Translations under genes and position numbers: made by a program
Notes under the pieces: generated by a model
Databases searched by the model: none
What the model saw: only the letters and a program-made list of their open reading frames with translations
Told to the model about the DNA's origin: nothing
Part shown: positions 18,885 to 28,183 of the stretch, piece after piece
How positions within the stretch are numbered: position 1 is the stretch's first letter
Layout of the letters: each line of letters begins with the position of its first letter
Source: Gemmatimonadaceae bacterium
Lineage (GTDB): Bacteria; Gemmatimonadota; Gemmatimonadetes; Gemmatimonadales; Gemmatimonadaceae
NCBI GenBank assembly: GCA_024710705.1
Contig: JANJUF010000062.1
Span: forward strand, 1-64,000
Direction: 5' to 3'
Length of the DNA: 64,000 nt

Positions 18885-20023
18885 GGGCGGGCTCCGGCAG
18901 CCGGGACGGCGCGCGGCGTGGTGGTGGTCTCGGGGCGCAGCGGCTCCACGATGCGCACGGCGGCGCCGTCGCGGAGCAGGGCATTGCCCGTCGTGATGAC
19001 CGTGTCGCCGAAGGCGACGCCGTCCAGCACCTCGACCCGTCCTTCGATATCGGTACCGACGCGCACGCGGCGGCGCTCGGCACGCCCATCGCGGATCACG
19101 TAGACGCTCTGGGCGCCAGCCGCCCCGACGACGGCGCGGGTCGGTACGACCAGCGCCCCTTCGCGCTCGGCCAGCGACAACGTGACCCGGACGCTGTAGC
19201 CCGGCCGCAGTCCCTCGAGGTCACGGCCGGTGATGGCGACCTCGACGGGCACGAGCCGGCTCACGCTGTCGGCAGCGGGGAAGATTCGGCGGATGCGGCC
19301 CGCCACGCTGCGACCGAGTGCATCAACATCCACGCGGACGGCGGCGCCCGGGTTGAGGAACGGCACCTCCAGCTCCGACACCGGCAGCTGCGTGACCAGC
19401 GTGGCGACATCGGCGATGGTGAACATGCGCGTCGCACCGCCCACCACATCGCCGGCCTGCACGAATCGCTGCATCACCACGCCGTCGATGGGTGCCAGGA
19501 TGCGGGTGAAACCGACGCGCGTCTCGAGCTGCGAGACCGTCGCCTCGGCCGCCACCAACGCGGCCTGATCACGCTCATACTCGGCGGCGGTGATGACCTG
19601 ATTGTCGCGCATCTGCGTGGAGCGCTCCGCGGTGGCGCGCGCGAAGGTCAGGTTGGCGCGGGCGGCGCGGAGCTGGGCGTCGAGCTCGCGTGAATCCAAC
19701 TCGGCGAGCAGGTCACCGCGGCGCACCCGGGAACCTTCCTCGACGGGGACGCGAAGCAGGGCACCGGCAGTCTGGGAGGTGACGCCGACCACCCGCAGGG
19801 GGGAGAGCTGGCCAGTCACGAGGCTGGTACGCGCGATATTCACGCGCTCCACGGTGGCGATTTCCACCGGGGTGATCTGGGGGCCGCCGCCTGGGCCGCC
19901 GCCGGGGCCGCGATTGGCCCCCGGGGTTGCCGACGAGGCGTCGCTGCCGCAGGCCGCCAGCCCGGTGAGAAGCACGAGGGCCGCTACGCGGGTAGCGGCG
20001 GGAGGGATATAGAACGGGCGCAT
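18881..20023 (-). CDS. RND efflux periplasmic adaptor (membrane fusion) lipoprotein
   Basis: Lipobox LTGLAACGS; biotinyl-lipoyl-like domain VEEGSRVRRGDLLAELDSRELDAQL; 4-nt overlap with permease. Confidence 0.92.
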   Translation of the reverse strand: MRPFYIPPAATRVAALVLLTGLAACGSDASSATPGANRGPGGGPGGGPQITPVEIATVERVNIARTSLVTGQLSPLRVVGVTSQTAGALLRVPVEEGSRVRRGDLLAELDSRELDAQLRAARANLTFARATAERSTQMRDNQVITAAEYERDQAALVAAEATVSQLETRVGFTRILAPIDGVVMQRFVQAGDVVGGATRMFTIADVATLVTQLPVSELEVPFLNPGAAVRVDVDALGRSVAGRIRRIFPAADSVSRLVPVEVAITGRDLEGLRPGYSVRVTLSLAEREGALVVPTRAVVGAAGAQSVYVIRDGRAERRRVRVGTDIEGRVEVLDGVAFGDTVITTGNALLRDGAAVRIVEPLRPETTTTPRAVPAAGARP

Positions 20024-20121
20024 GGCCGGGAGGAAATCGATGTCGAGGGACGCGAAACGCTGTGCAGGTCATACGTTTGGGGACGCCGAATCGTTCATAT
20101 GCGTCATTATGTTTGAGGTGC

Positions 20122-20195
20122 GCCCCCGTAGCTCAGGTGGATAGAGCGACGGTTTCCTAAACCGCAGGTCGGCGGTTCGAGTCCGCCCGGGGGCA
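20122..20195 (+). tRNA. tRNA-Arg (anticodon CCT)
   Basis: Acceptor GCCCCCG...CGGGGGC+A, D-loop GCTCAGGTGGATAGAGC, anticodon loop TTCCTAA, T-arm GGCGGTTCGAGTCCGCC; CCA not encoded. Confidence 0.95.
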
Positions 20196-20273
20196 TCTGC
20201 GCGCAGGGGACTCTCGAGCGACTCGCGGGGCTGAGCTACAGACGGCCGCGGCCCCTCGTTAGCTTTCAGCAGC

Positions 20274-20294
20274 GCTCCCGGATGGACCGGGAGC
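20274..20294. repeat. Perfect 8-bp hairpin (GCTCCCGG-ATGGA-CCGGGAGC)
   Basis: Inverted repeat between the tRNA and TPR gene; no U-tract, so terminator role uncertain. Confidence 0.55.
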
Positions 20295-20331
20295 CTCCCG
20301 TGGCTTCACCTCGCACCACTCCAGATCCGTT

Positions 20332-20985
20332 ATGACCAAGACCGGCGACGCGGCCCTTCCGCCACTCGACCTCGAATCGTCCTCCGTAGCTGACCTGGTG
20401 CAGCGCTACCAGCGTCCCCTGATCATCGGTGCCATCGTCGTTGCTGGGCTTGGGGTGGGCGGGTGGCTGTACCAGCGGTCGGCGGCGATCCGGGAGATTC
20501 GGGCCGCCGAAGCGCTTGGCCAAGCCGAGTCCGCGTACAGCACCGGGGGCGTGGCCGGGGCGCAGACGGAGATGGCGAAGATCATCGCCCGATACAGCGG
20601 CACGGCGGCCGGGGCGCAGGCGGCCGCACTTTCGGCGCAGTGGTACTTCGAGGCGGGGCAGGTGGATAGCGGGCTGGTCCAGCTCGAGGCCGGGTTGCCG
20701 AAGGCGCCCGCGTTCATGAAGTCTGGGCTCCTTGCGTTGCGGGCGGCCGGCAAGAGCGCCAAGGGCGAGTTCGCGGCAGCAGCGGCCGACTTCGAAGCCG
20801 CAGCGTCAGCCGCGCAATTCCGTCAGGAGGCGGACCAGCTACGCATGCAGGCCGCTCGGGAGCACGTCGCGGCTGGTCAGCTCGAGCAGGCGCGAGCGAT
20901 CTACAACGACATCTCGAGTCGCGAGGATTCGTCTCACTCCGTTGAAGCGCGCCTAAGGCTCGGCGAGATAACAGCTAAGAGCTGA
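20332..20985 (+). CDS. YfgM-like single-TM tetratricopeptide-repeat protein
   Basis: Cytoplasmic N-terminus, one TM (PLIIGAIVVAGLGVGGWLY), TPR-like C-terminus. Confidence 0.75.
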   Translation: MTKTGDAALPPLDLESSSVADLVQRYQRPLIIGAIVVAGLGVGGWLYQRSAAIREIRAAEALGQAESAYSTGGVAGAQTEMAKIIARYSGTAAGAQAAALSAQWYFEAGQVDSGLVQLEAGLPKAPAFMKSGLLALRAAGKSAKGEFAAAAADFEAAASAAQFRQEADQLRMQAAREHVAAGQLEQARAIYNDISSREDSSHSVEARLRLGEITAKS

Positions 20986-21012
20986 TCAATTCAAGCATTA
21001 CTTGAAGTATTT

Positions 21013-21037
21013 CGGGCCCGGCGATCAGTCGGGCCCG
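21013..21037. terminator. Candidate terminator hairpin CGGGCCCG-N9-CGGGCCCG downstream of TPR gene
   Basis: Perfect 8-bp arms at 21013-21020 and 21030-21037; only a short T run follows. Confidence 0.5.
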
Positions 21038-21124
21038 CGCTGTTTGGGCACTGACTCCGCTTCAGCTGTCGCGATGGAGGCTCGAAAATCGGACGGGGAG
21101 CCGCCCACTCCGGACAATCTACCA

Positions 21125-21152
21125 ACTACGCATAATATGTATTATGTATTGT
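21125..21152. other. dif: Candidate chromosomal dif site (XerC/XerD recombination site)
   Basis: ACTACGCATAA TATGTA TTATGTATTGT; 11-6-11 architecture; CGCATAA...TTATGT core as recalled for E. coli dif; AT-rich island at a convergent strand-switch intergenic gap. Confidence 0.75.
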
Positions 21153-21190
21153 TGCTTTGGGGATAACCGGCCGATTTCCACTGGCTGACC

Positions 21191-22009
21191 CTAGAGCTCG
21201 CGAAGCAGCCCCTCAAAAACGATCCTCCCCTCCCCAGCCAAGGTTGGTTTGCGGGCCCCAGAGCCTGAGGAATCGCCCCCCAGGCGCACACTCAGCACGC
21301 GCCCGGAGCGAGTCCGCAGGTCGGTCGAGTCCCCGGACTCTCCCCACGCCTTCAGCAAGGCGGCGGTGGCCACAGCGCCGGTTCCGCAGGCCAGCGTCTC
21401 GGCCTCGACCCCCCGTTCGTACGTGCGCATCGCCCACGTGCCGTCTGCGTCCTTGGCCACCCAATTCACGTTCGCGCCGGCCGGGAGACTGGGGTGGTAG
21501 CGCAATTCTGGGCCCCGGTCCGCCAGCGGAATGAGCCGGAGGTCGGAGGTCCGGACGACGAGGTGCGGAACGCCGGAGTTTGCGAACCCGAGGGCCGATT
21601 CCCCCACGTGCCTGGAAATGCCGGCGTCAGGCCGCAGCCCGGTGATGGCCTGCAGCTCGACCTCCGGACGGCCGCCCACGATCCGCCCGCTGATGCGCCC
21701 CGCCCCGGTTTCGAAGCTCAGCCCGTCGGCGTGGGCGAGGCCGAGTTCGGTGGAGAGGCGGACGGCACAGAGCGACGCGTTGCCGCAGAGTTCCCCTTCG
21801 CTGCCATCCCGGTTGAAGTAGGCCAATGCGAAATCGGCGGTCGCCGATCGCCGGAACACGGCCACGCCATCCGCCCCAACTCCCGTGTGCGGCGCGCACA
21901 CCTCCCGCACGAAGTCTGGGTCCGTCGCTCGGGCGCCGCTCGCGGGATCCCCGACCCCGTCCACGAAGACGAAGTCGTTGCCGCTTCCGGACATCTTCCA
22001 GAATCGCAT
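21191..22009 (-). CDS. dapF: Diaminopimelate epimerase
   Basis: MRFWKMSGSGNDFVFVD, ELCGNASLCAVR, ETLACGTGAVATAA active-site Cys motifs. Confidence 0.92.
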   Translation of the reverse strand: MRFWKMSGSGNDFVFVDGVGDPASGARATDPDFVREVCAPHTGVGADGVAVFRRSATADFALAYFNRDGSEGELCGNASLCAVRLSTELGLAHADGLSFETGAGRISGRIVGGRPEVELQAITGLRPDAGISRHVGESALGFANSGVPHLVVRTSDLRLIPLADRGPELRYHPSLPAGANVNWVAKDADGTWAMRTYERGVEAETLACGTGAVATAALLKAWGESGDSTDLRTRSGRVLSVRLGGDSSGSGARKPTLAGEGRIVFEGLLREL

Positions 22010-22014
22010 GCCGG

Positions 22015-22737
22015 TCACACGCGTCCCGTGAGCGCCCACCAGCGGAGCCGCCACACCATGAAGATCGCCTCGCGCACGATGTGACCGGACATCTTGCTCT
22101 CCCCCTCAGTGCGGTCGGCGAACACGATGGGAATCTCCACCGGCCTGAATCCCTTTCTCACCGCCCGGAAGGACATCTCGATCTGGAAGGCGTAGCCGTT
22201 CGAGCGCACGTCCTCGAGGTCGATAGCCTGCAGCACGCGTCGGTGAAAGCACTTGAAGCCCCCCGTTGCGTCCCAGAGCTTGAGTCCCGTCACCAGCCGC
22301 GCATAGATGTTGGCCCCGTAGCTCAGCAGCAGCCGGCTGATGGGCCAGTTCACCACGGTGACCTTTCCGTTGAGGTACCGCGAGCCGAGCACGAAGTCGG
22401 CGGACTCGGCGGCCTCGAGGAACTGCGGCAGGTGGTCCGGATCGTGACTGAAGTCCGCATCCATCTCGAAGATCAGCTCGTAGTCGCGCGCGAGGGCCCA
22501 GCGGAATCCATCGCGATACGCGGTGCCCAGTCCCATCTTGCCGGGTCGGCGCATGAGGTGCACGCGCGGATTGGCCTCCACGATGCTGGCGACGACATCG
22601 CCGGTGCCATCCGGGGAGTTGTCGTCCACGATCAGGATTTCGAGGCGGGCGTCCTTGGCCAGCACGCGCTCAATCAGTACCTCGACGTTCGCCCGCTCGT
22701 TGAAGGTGGGCGTGATGACGAGCGCGCGCTCAGGCAT
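22015..22737 (-). CDS. Polyprenol monophosphomannose synthase-like GT2
   Basis: ALVITPTFNERANVEVLIERVL, ILIVDDNSPDGTGDVV, EMDADFSHDP, GSRYLNG; Dpm1-like. Confidence 0.9.
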   Translation of the reverse strand: MPERALVITPTFNERANVEVLIERVLAKDARLEILIVDDNSPDGTGDVVASIVEANPRVHLMRRPGKMGLGTAYRDGFRWALARDYELIFEMDADFSHDPDHLPQFLEAAESADFVLGSRYLNGKVTVVNWPISRLLLSYGANIYARLVTGLKLWDATGGFKCFHRRVLQAIDLEDVRSNGYAFQIEMSFRAVRKGFRPVEIPIVFADRTEGESKMSGHIVREAIFMVWRLRWWALTGRV

Positions 22738-25123
22738 GGGCGCCCACGCCGGCGGACCTGCGGCGATCCAGCACCAGGCCCGCCCCGAAGAGTGCGAGCG
22801 CCAAGGCGGCCGCCAGCACGGTGATACCCCGCCCCGTTGCGTACGCTGCGGATTCGAACCGGAGCTCGATGGTCGTTGCCCCGGCCGGTAGCGCCACTGC
22901 CATGAGGGAGAGCATCGCGCGCTCTGCCTTGGCCGGCTGTCCGTCCACGCTGGCCTGCCAACCCGGATAGAAGTTCTCGGAGAGGACGAGCGCCGATCCC
23001 GCCGGTGCCGGCGCCTCGAGGGTCACACGGATCATCCCCGGTGCGTAGGCCGTCGTGCGGGCCCTGATGGACAGCGGCTCCGGCAGCGCCGTCAGCGGCT
23101 GCGCCGGTGTGTCGGACTCCGGGGCGATGAGCGCCACACTGCGGTACGGAAAGGTTGGGGCGCGGAAGGCGTCGTTCACGGCGTCATCCGGGAACTTGGC
23201 GATGACCGGGGCGACCCACGCGAACGGATGCTCGCCGGGCAATTGGTGCAGGTACACGGTGCTGCCGGCGGCGGTACGCACCGGCCCCAGCACCACGCTC
23301 GAGCCGGGAATCTCGGTGTCGGCGATGTTCGTGTAGATGTACTTCACGTTAAGTAGCCCCCAGATCGCCGGATTCATGATCTGGGAGTAGCCGTCTGCCT
23401 TCGCCACCAGCCGCTGATAGCGACCCAACTCGTTGCCGTGGTAGCCGAGCACCACGCGCACCCGGTGCGCCATCAATCCGTCGAAGTCGAGATTGGGGTC
23501 GTGATACACGCCGTCGCGTCCGAAGGCGTTGTTGATCACCCGTACCGGCTCCGGCTCCGCCTGGATGCGCTCGATGGCGGGATCCGACGCGTAGATCACC
23601 GCCGCCGGCTCGGAGAAGTTGAAGTACTTGCGCTCCACGCTCCAGAGGTCCGCCACGATGACGGCGGCGAGCAACCAGCCGCCCACCGCGCCGCTGAGCC
23701 GCTGCATGCCGATGGCCGCGCACACCGCAAGCGCCGCCGCCAGGAACAGGAACGACCGCCAGGCGCCCAGCACCACGGCGCCGGCATTGGCGTCCACGCG
23801 ATCCAGTTGCTGCGGCAGTGCGATGGAGAGCGCCAACTGCTGGAATACGCCGGCACTCGCCAAGAGTGCGATGCCGAGTCCCACGGCACCGGCGCCGATG
23901 AACCACTTCCGGTGCACTGCCCCGGCGAGCACCCGCTCGCTGCCCAACGCGGCGAGGGCCGCCACCGCGAAGGTGCTCACGAAGAAGATCGTGCTCGGCG
24001 CGCGGAAGAACTTCGTGCCCGGGACGAGCGCGAGGGGAATCTCATAGAAGGGCGTATTGCCGCCGAGCGCCCAGAGCGTGGAGACGATCACGAGACCGGT
24101 GAAGAACCAGAGGAGGCGCCGCCGCTCAGTTGCCAGGCCGCGGGCGAAGGCGGTCATCGCGAGCAGCAACACCCCTGCCCCGAGATACTCGGAGTGGAAG
24201 TGGATGCCGTTGCGGCCCCAGTACCGCTCAAGGATGCCCGTGAACTGCGGGAGGTATGTGTTGAACAGTTCCTCGATCGGCATCGAGTAGCTCACGGCGT
24301 GATCGCGCGTCATGCCGCCGGCGCGCGGCGACCACTCCACATATTCGCGTACGGGCAGGTACTGCACCGCACCGATCACCAAGCCGAGGATGACGGCGCC
24401 GAGGGCGAATCCCAGTCGTGTCAGCGCGTCTCGCCGGCTGAGCGCCGCCGCGCCGACGCCGCCGAAGGCGAGCATCAGTCCCCACGCGCCGGCGGCCAGC
24501 AACAGGTACTGCAGGAGTTGCGGATGCGGCGACAGCACTCCGAGCCCGATGACCGCTGCCAGCAAGCCCCACGCCACCCGCCGCCCGTCGCGGATGCCCC
24601 AGGTCAGCACGAGCAAGGCCACCGGGAGCAGCGCGCTCACGAACAACTTGCCGTCGTGTCCTGGCGAGACCAACGAGGCCACCTGCCCGCTCATCATGTA
24701 CGCCAGACCGCCAATCAGCGCGGCATGGAAGCTCAGGCCCAGCACGCGGAGGAAACCGTACGTGGCGACGCCGGCGAGCATGAGATGCAGGATCATGCCC
24801 CAGGTCATGGCCACGTCCGTGGGCAGCACCATCCGCAGCAATGCTGTCGGATAGAAGATGTCGCCGTGCATCGCCGCGATGTACGGCAAACCGCCCATCA
24901 GGTAGGGATTCCACTGCGGGATTCCCTCGCCGGCCCGCAGCGACGCGGCAGCGAATTCGCGAAACGGATATCCGGCGATGTACTGGTCGCTCACCGGATT
25001 CACGAGGAAGGCACCGCCCAGGGCGGGATACGACAGCGTGAGCGCCGCCACGATGCAGGCGAGCGCGGCCCAACCGAAAGCGTACGGAGGAGCGTCGGGA
25101 ATGCGAGAGGGGCTGGACGTCAC
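22730..25123 (-). CDS. YfhO-family multi-TM membrane protein (putative GT-C)
   Basis: LVNPVSDQYIAGYPFREFAAASLRAGEGIPQWNPYLMGGLPYIA; multi-TM with C-terminal GWQASVDGQPAKAERA domain; GTG start with GTGA overlap. Confidence 0.82.
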   Translation of the reverse strand: MTSSPSRIPDAPPYAFGWAALACIVAALTLSYPALGGAFLVNPVSDQYIAGYPFREFAAASLRAGEGIPQWNPYLMGGLPYIAAMHGDIFYPTALLRMVLPTDVAMTWGMILHLMLAGVATYGFLRVLGLSFHAALIGGLAYMMSGQVASLVSPGHDGKLFVSALLPVALLVLTWGIRDGRRVAWGLLAAVIGLGVLSPHPQLLQYLLLAAGAWGLMLAFGGVGAAALSRRDALTRLGFALGAVILGLVIGAVQYLPVREYVEWSPRAGGMTRDHAVSYSMPIEELFNTYLPQFTGILERYWGRNGIHFHSEYLGAGVLLLAMTAFARGLATERRRLLWFFTGLVIVSTLWALGGNTPFYEIPLALVPGTKFFRAPSTIFFVSTFAVAALAALGSERVLAGAVHRKWFIGAGAVGLGIALLASAGVFQQLALSIALPQQLDRVDANAGAVVLGAWRSFLFLAAALAVCAAIGMQRLSGAVGGWLLAAVIVADLWSVERKYFNFSEPAAVIYASDPAIERIQAEPEPVRVINNAFGRDGVYHDPNLDFDGLMAHRVRVVLGYHGNELGRYQRLVAKADGYSQIMNPAIWGLLNVKYIYTNIADTEIPGSSVVLGPVRTAAGSTVYLHQLPGEHPFAWVAPVIAKFPDDAVNDAFRAPTFPYRSVALIAPESDTPAQPLTALPEPLSIRARTTAYAPGMIRVTLEAPAPAGSALVLSENFYPGWQASVDGQPAKAERAMLSLMAVALPAGATTIELRFESAAYATGRGITVLAAALALALFGAGLVLDRRRSAGVGAHA

Positions 25124-26067
25124 GGCGCGGGGGGAGCGGGAACGCGTGGCGGACGCCACGCAACGAAGCAGAGTCCGGGAACGAGCTCGAGCAGGGTCAG
25201 CCACAGTCGCGATGCCACTACGAGCAAGGTCGCCTCGGGTCCCGTCGCGAGACCAGCCGCGACGAGCAACCCTCCCATCGCCACCTCACGCACGCCAATG
25301 CCACCGGGTGCAAAGACCGCCAAGAATCCGGCGAGGTACGACAGCGTGAAAACTGCCACATACGTCCCCGCATCTCCAGCCGCCGAAGGGCCCAGCAGGC
25401 CGATGGAGAGGACGCGGAAGGCCAGTCCGTAGAGGACCCACGCGGCCGCGCAACCGGCGGCAGCAAGCCAGACGGCGGCGGCGGGCAGCGTGGGTGCCAG
25501 CACGTCGCGTCGGGTCAGGCGTCCGGCGAGGCGAATGAGCGGTCCGAGCGCCCACGGGAGCGACGCCAGCACGACGCCGAGCAGCGCGACGGGGATCCAG
25601 AGGGACCCCCCCTCCGCGCCGATCAGCCGGAAGGACTCCGCACCCGACACCGCCACCACGCCGAAGCCGGCGAGCACATTGACCAACGCGATCACCAGCG
25701 ACGATCCCACGGCCGCGCTGGCCGGCACGCCGGCCTCGGTGGCCATCACGCCCATGGCGCCGATCTGCCACACCTTGCCCGGCAGATAGCGCCCGAGATT
25801 GGAGACGAACCAGATGCGGGTGGCGACGCCGAGCGGCAGCGCGGCGCCCCAGGCCTGCACCATCCCTCGCCAGGTCGCAATCAGGACGGCGTAGCTGACG
25901 AGCACGACGGCCGCCGATGCGGCGACGAGGCTCCACGACGGCGTCAGCGCCGCCTGCAGCACGCGCACCTCGGCCCAGTGCCGCAGCAGGAGCCGCGCGC
26001 CAAACCACGCCACCGCGGCGAGGAAGAGGACCTGCGCCACGCGGAGGGCGACGGCCCTACGATCCAT
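25120..26067 (-). CDS. LPG-synthase-TM / YbhN (UPF0104) family flippase-like protein
   Basis: WFVSNLGRYLPGKVWQIGAMGVMATEAGV, LSYLAGFLAVFAPGGIGVREVAMGGLL; multi-TM. Confidence 0.85.
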   Translation of the reverse strand: MDRRAVALRVAQVLFLAAVAWFGARLLLRHWAEVRVLQAALTPSWSLVAASAAVVLVSYAVLIATWRGMVQAWGAALPLGVATRIWFVSNLGRYLPGKVWQIGAMGVMATEAGVPASAAVGSSLVIALVNVLAGFGVVAVSGAESFRLIGAEGGSLWIPVALLGVVLASLPWALGPLIRLAGRLTRRDVLAPTLPAAAVWLAAAGCAAAWVLYGLAFRVLSIGLLGPSAAGDAGTYVAVFTLSYLAGFLAVFAPGGIGVREVAMGGLLVAAGLATGPEATLLVVASRLWLTLLELVPGLCFVAWRPPRVPAPPAP

Positions 26068-27226
26068 GGTCCGCCACCGATCGATACAGGGCGTGATAAC
26101 CGGCCGCGACGGTCGAGGGTGCGAAGCGGTCGAGCATGGCGGCGCGCCCGGCCGAGCCGTGGCTCGCCACGAGTTCGGGATGTGCATCGACGCCCTGGAG
26201 TGCGGCCGCGAGTGCCCGCAGGTCCTTGGGAGGGACGAGCACCCCACCCCACTCCGGAGCGACCACCTCCGGCAAACCGCCCGACCGATACGCAATCACC
26301 GGCGTACGGCAGAGCTGCGACTCCACGGCGACAAGCCCAAGGCCTTCCTGCGTCGACGGAATGACCGTGGCTTGGGCGCGCTGATACAAAGCGGGCAGCG
26401 CCGTGCGTTCGAGCGCCCCATGCCACGTGACTCGGGCGGTGACCGACAGCCGCGCCGCGAGGGCTCTGAGCGCCGCTTCGTCATCGCCGGCGCCGACCAC
26501 ATCGAGCGTCACGTGCGGTGGGCACCACGCCAGGGCTTCGAGCAGCTCGCCGAGTCCCTTCTGCGCGTTGAGGCGGCCGACGAAGAGAAAGCGGCCCGGG
26601 ATGCGCGTAGCGGGCTCGGTGGTGAAGAGCCGCGTATCGGCTGGCATCGGCGCAATGCTGATCCGCGCCTCCGGCGCCATCGCCCGGGCCTCGCCCGCCA
26701 AGAACGAGGAGACGGCAGTCACCGCCGCCGAGCGTGCCAGCACGCGGCGGAAGATGGGATGGACCAGCTTCACCCGGCGTGCGAGTCGCACGTCGCTGCC
26801 GTGCAGGGTGGTGACGACGGGCACCTCCTCCTCGAGACCGAGCGACAGCAACCCGGCCGGGAACCACCAGTGTGCGTGCACCACGTCCGGCGCGAAGCGT
26901 TCGGCGCTCCGGCGCACGGCCATCGTTCCGGCGGTCAGCATGCCAGCGAGTGCGCCCTTCCCTCGCAGCGAGCCCAGCACCTGCTCGGCCATGGTGCCGG
27001 TGTAGGCCAGCGACTCCATTCCGGACGGGGCGTAGCGGAACCGCCGGATCGGAATCCCGTCAATCTCCTCGTGCGGCGCCAACCCGGGCGCGGACGGCGC
27101 CAGCACGAGCAGTTCGCAGCCGCTGGCGCGGAGTGCGAGGGCGAGGCGATGCAGGAAGGACCCCGCGGCGTCGGCGGCGAAGCGCGGGTAGGCGTGCGTG
27201 ACGAAGAGGACGCGCTGGCCGCTCAT
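26057..27226 (-). CDS. Glycosyltransferase family 4 (GT-B)
   Basis: VVHAHWWFPAGLLSL, FLFVGRLNAQKGLGELLEAL, PSTQEGLGLVAVESQLCRTPVIAYRSGGLPEVV. Confidence 0.93.
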   Translation of the reverse strand: MSGQRVLFVTHAYPRFAADAAGSFLHRLALALRASGCELLVLAPSAPGLAPHEEIDGIPIRRFRYAPSGMESLAYTGTMAEQVLGSLRGKGALAGMLTAGTMAVRRSAERFAPDVVHAHWWFPAGLLSLGLEEEVPVVTTLHGSDVRLARRVKLVHPIFRRVLARSAAVTAVSSFLAGEARAMAPEARISIAPMPADTRLFTTEPATRIPGRFLFVGRLNAQKGLGELLEALAWCPPHVTLDVVGAGDDEAALRALAARLSVTARVTWHGALERTALPALYQRAQATVIPSTQEGLGLVAVESQLCRTPVIAYRSGGLPEVVAPEWGGVLVPPKDLRALAAALQGVDAHPELVASHGSAGRAAMLDRFAPSTVAAGYHALYRSVADHGS

Positions 27227-28176
27227 GCCCCGCCGCGCTCACGGGCGAGCGCATCGAGACGACGGCGCAGTTCGCGCTGCTCGGCCCGCGTCACCGCCAC
27301 CTGCTCCCCCAGCAACCCGGTGGCGAAGAACACCGAGCCCAGCAGCAGGCAGGTCTGGATGAGCGTCCACACCCAGCGGAGTCCGATGCCCGACCACAGG
27401 AGCACGCCCAACGCGCCGAGTCCGGCCAGCACGCCCAGGGCGAAGAGCCCGGCACCCAGCATCCCGAAGGCCAGCAACGGTTTCTGCCCGAATCGGAGCT
27501 CGAACCACACGGCCAGCATGTCTAGCACGCCCACAGGAATGCGGCCGATGCCGAACTTGGATCGGCCGGCCACACGCGGGTACACCGCGATGGGAATCTC
27601 CGAGACCGTGTATCCCTGCGCGTGCGCGAGCACGATCATATACCGATGCCAATCGGGTCGCACGGGCTGGTCGTCCATGATCTCGCGGCGATACGCCTTC
27701 ACGTTGTTCAGGTCCCGCACCGGGACGTCGAACAGGGACCGTGACAACCCATTGTAGATGCGCGAGACGAAGGCCTTCTCGTAGTGTCCCTGCTTGAAGC
27801 CCGTCACCATGTCCGACGTCCCGTCGAGGATCGGCTGCACGAGGCGCGGGATGTCCTCCGGCTTGAACTGCAGGTCAGCGGGATAGAACACGAGGACGGC
27901 ACCGCGTGCGGCGAGATACCCGCTGCGCAGTGCGTCGGCGATGCCGCGCTGCGCGCGGTGCGTGACGCTGCGGAGCCAGGTGTGCTGCCGGATGAGGTCC
28001 GCCAGCACAGTGGCGGTGGCGTCCCGCGAGCCGTCGTCAATCACGATGACTTCGTAGCTGACGGCGTTGGCACGGATCATCGCGTCGCACTGGGCGACGA
28101 AGGCGGGAAGGTTCTCGGCCTCGTCCTTGGCCGGGACGAGGATGGAGACCTGCGGGGCTGCCGGGTGGGAAGTCAT
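27223..28176 (-). CDS. GT2 glycosyltransferase with C-terminal TM helices (CsbB/GtrB-like)
   Basis: VSILVPAKDEAENLPAFV, VIVIDDGSRDAT, VFYPADLQFKPED; two C-terminal TM helices. Confidence 0.88.
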   Translation of the reverse strand: MTSHPAAPQVSILVPAKDEAENLPAFVAQCDAMIRANAVSYEVIVIDDGSRDATATVLADLIRQHTWLRSVTHRAQRGIADALRSGYLAARGAVLVFYPADLQFKPEDIPRLVQPILDGTSDMVTGFKQGHYEKAFVSRIYNGLSRSLFDVPVRDLNNVKAYRREIMDDQPVRPDWHRYMIVLAHAQGYTVSEIPIAVYPRVAGRSKFGIGRIPVGVLDMLAVWFELRFGQKPLLAFGMLGAGLFALGVLAGLGALGVLLWSGIGLRWVWTLIQTCLLLGSVFFATGLLGEQVAVTRAEQRELRRRLDALARERGGA

Positions 28177-28183
28177 AGGCGGC

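Noticed and set aside
15702-20023. RND pair as horizontally acquired island next to the tRNA-Arg
   Set aside because: Composition looks like the rest of the window; no integrase, no duplicated tRNA 3' end (att) seen nearby.
21131-21146. CATAATA-TG-TATTATG palindrome as a plain transcription-factor operator
   Set aside because: The extended 28-mer with XerC/XerD arm layout, convergent context and strand switch fits dif better; an operator between two gene 3' ends would be unusual.
23438-25432. 664-aa + strand ORF opposite YfhO/YbhN genes
   Set aside because: His/Glu/Arg/Gln-rich composition typical of complementary-frame artefacts at high GC.
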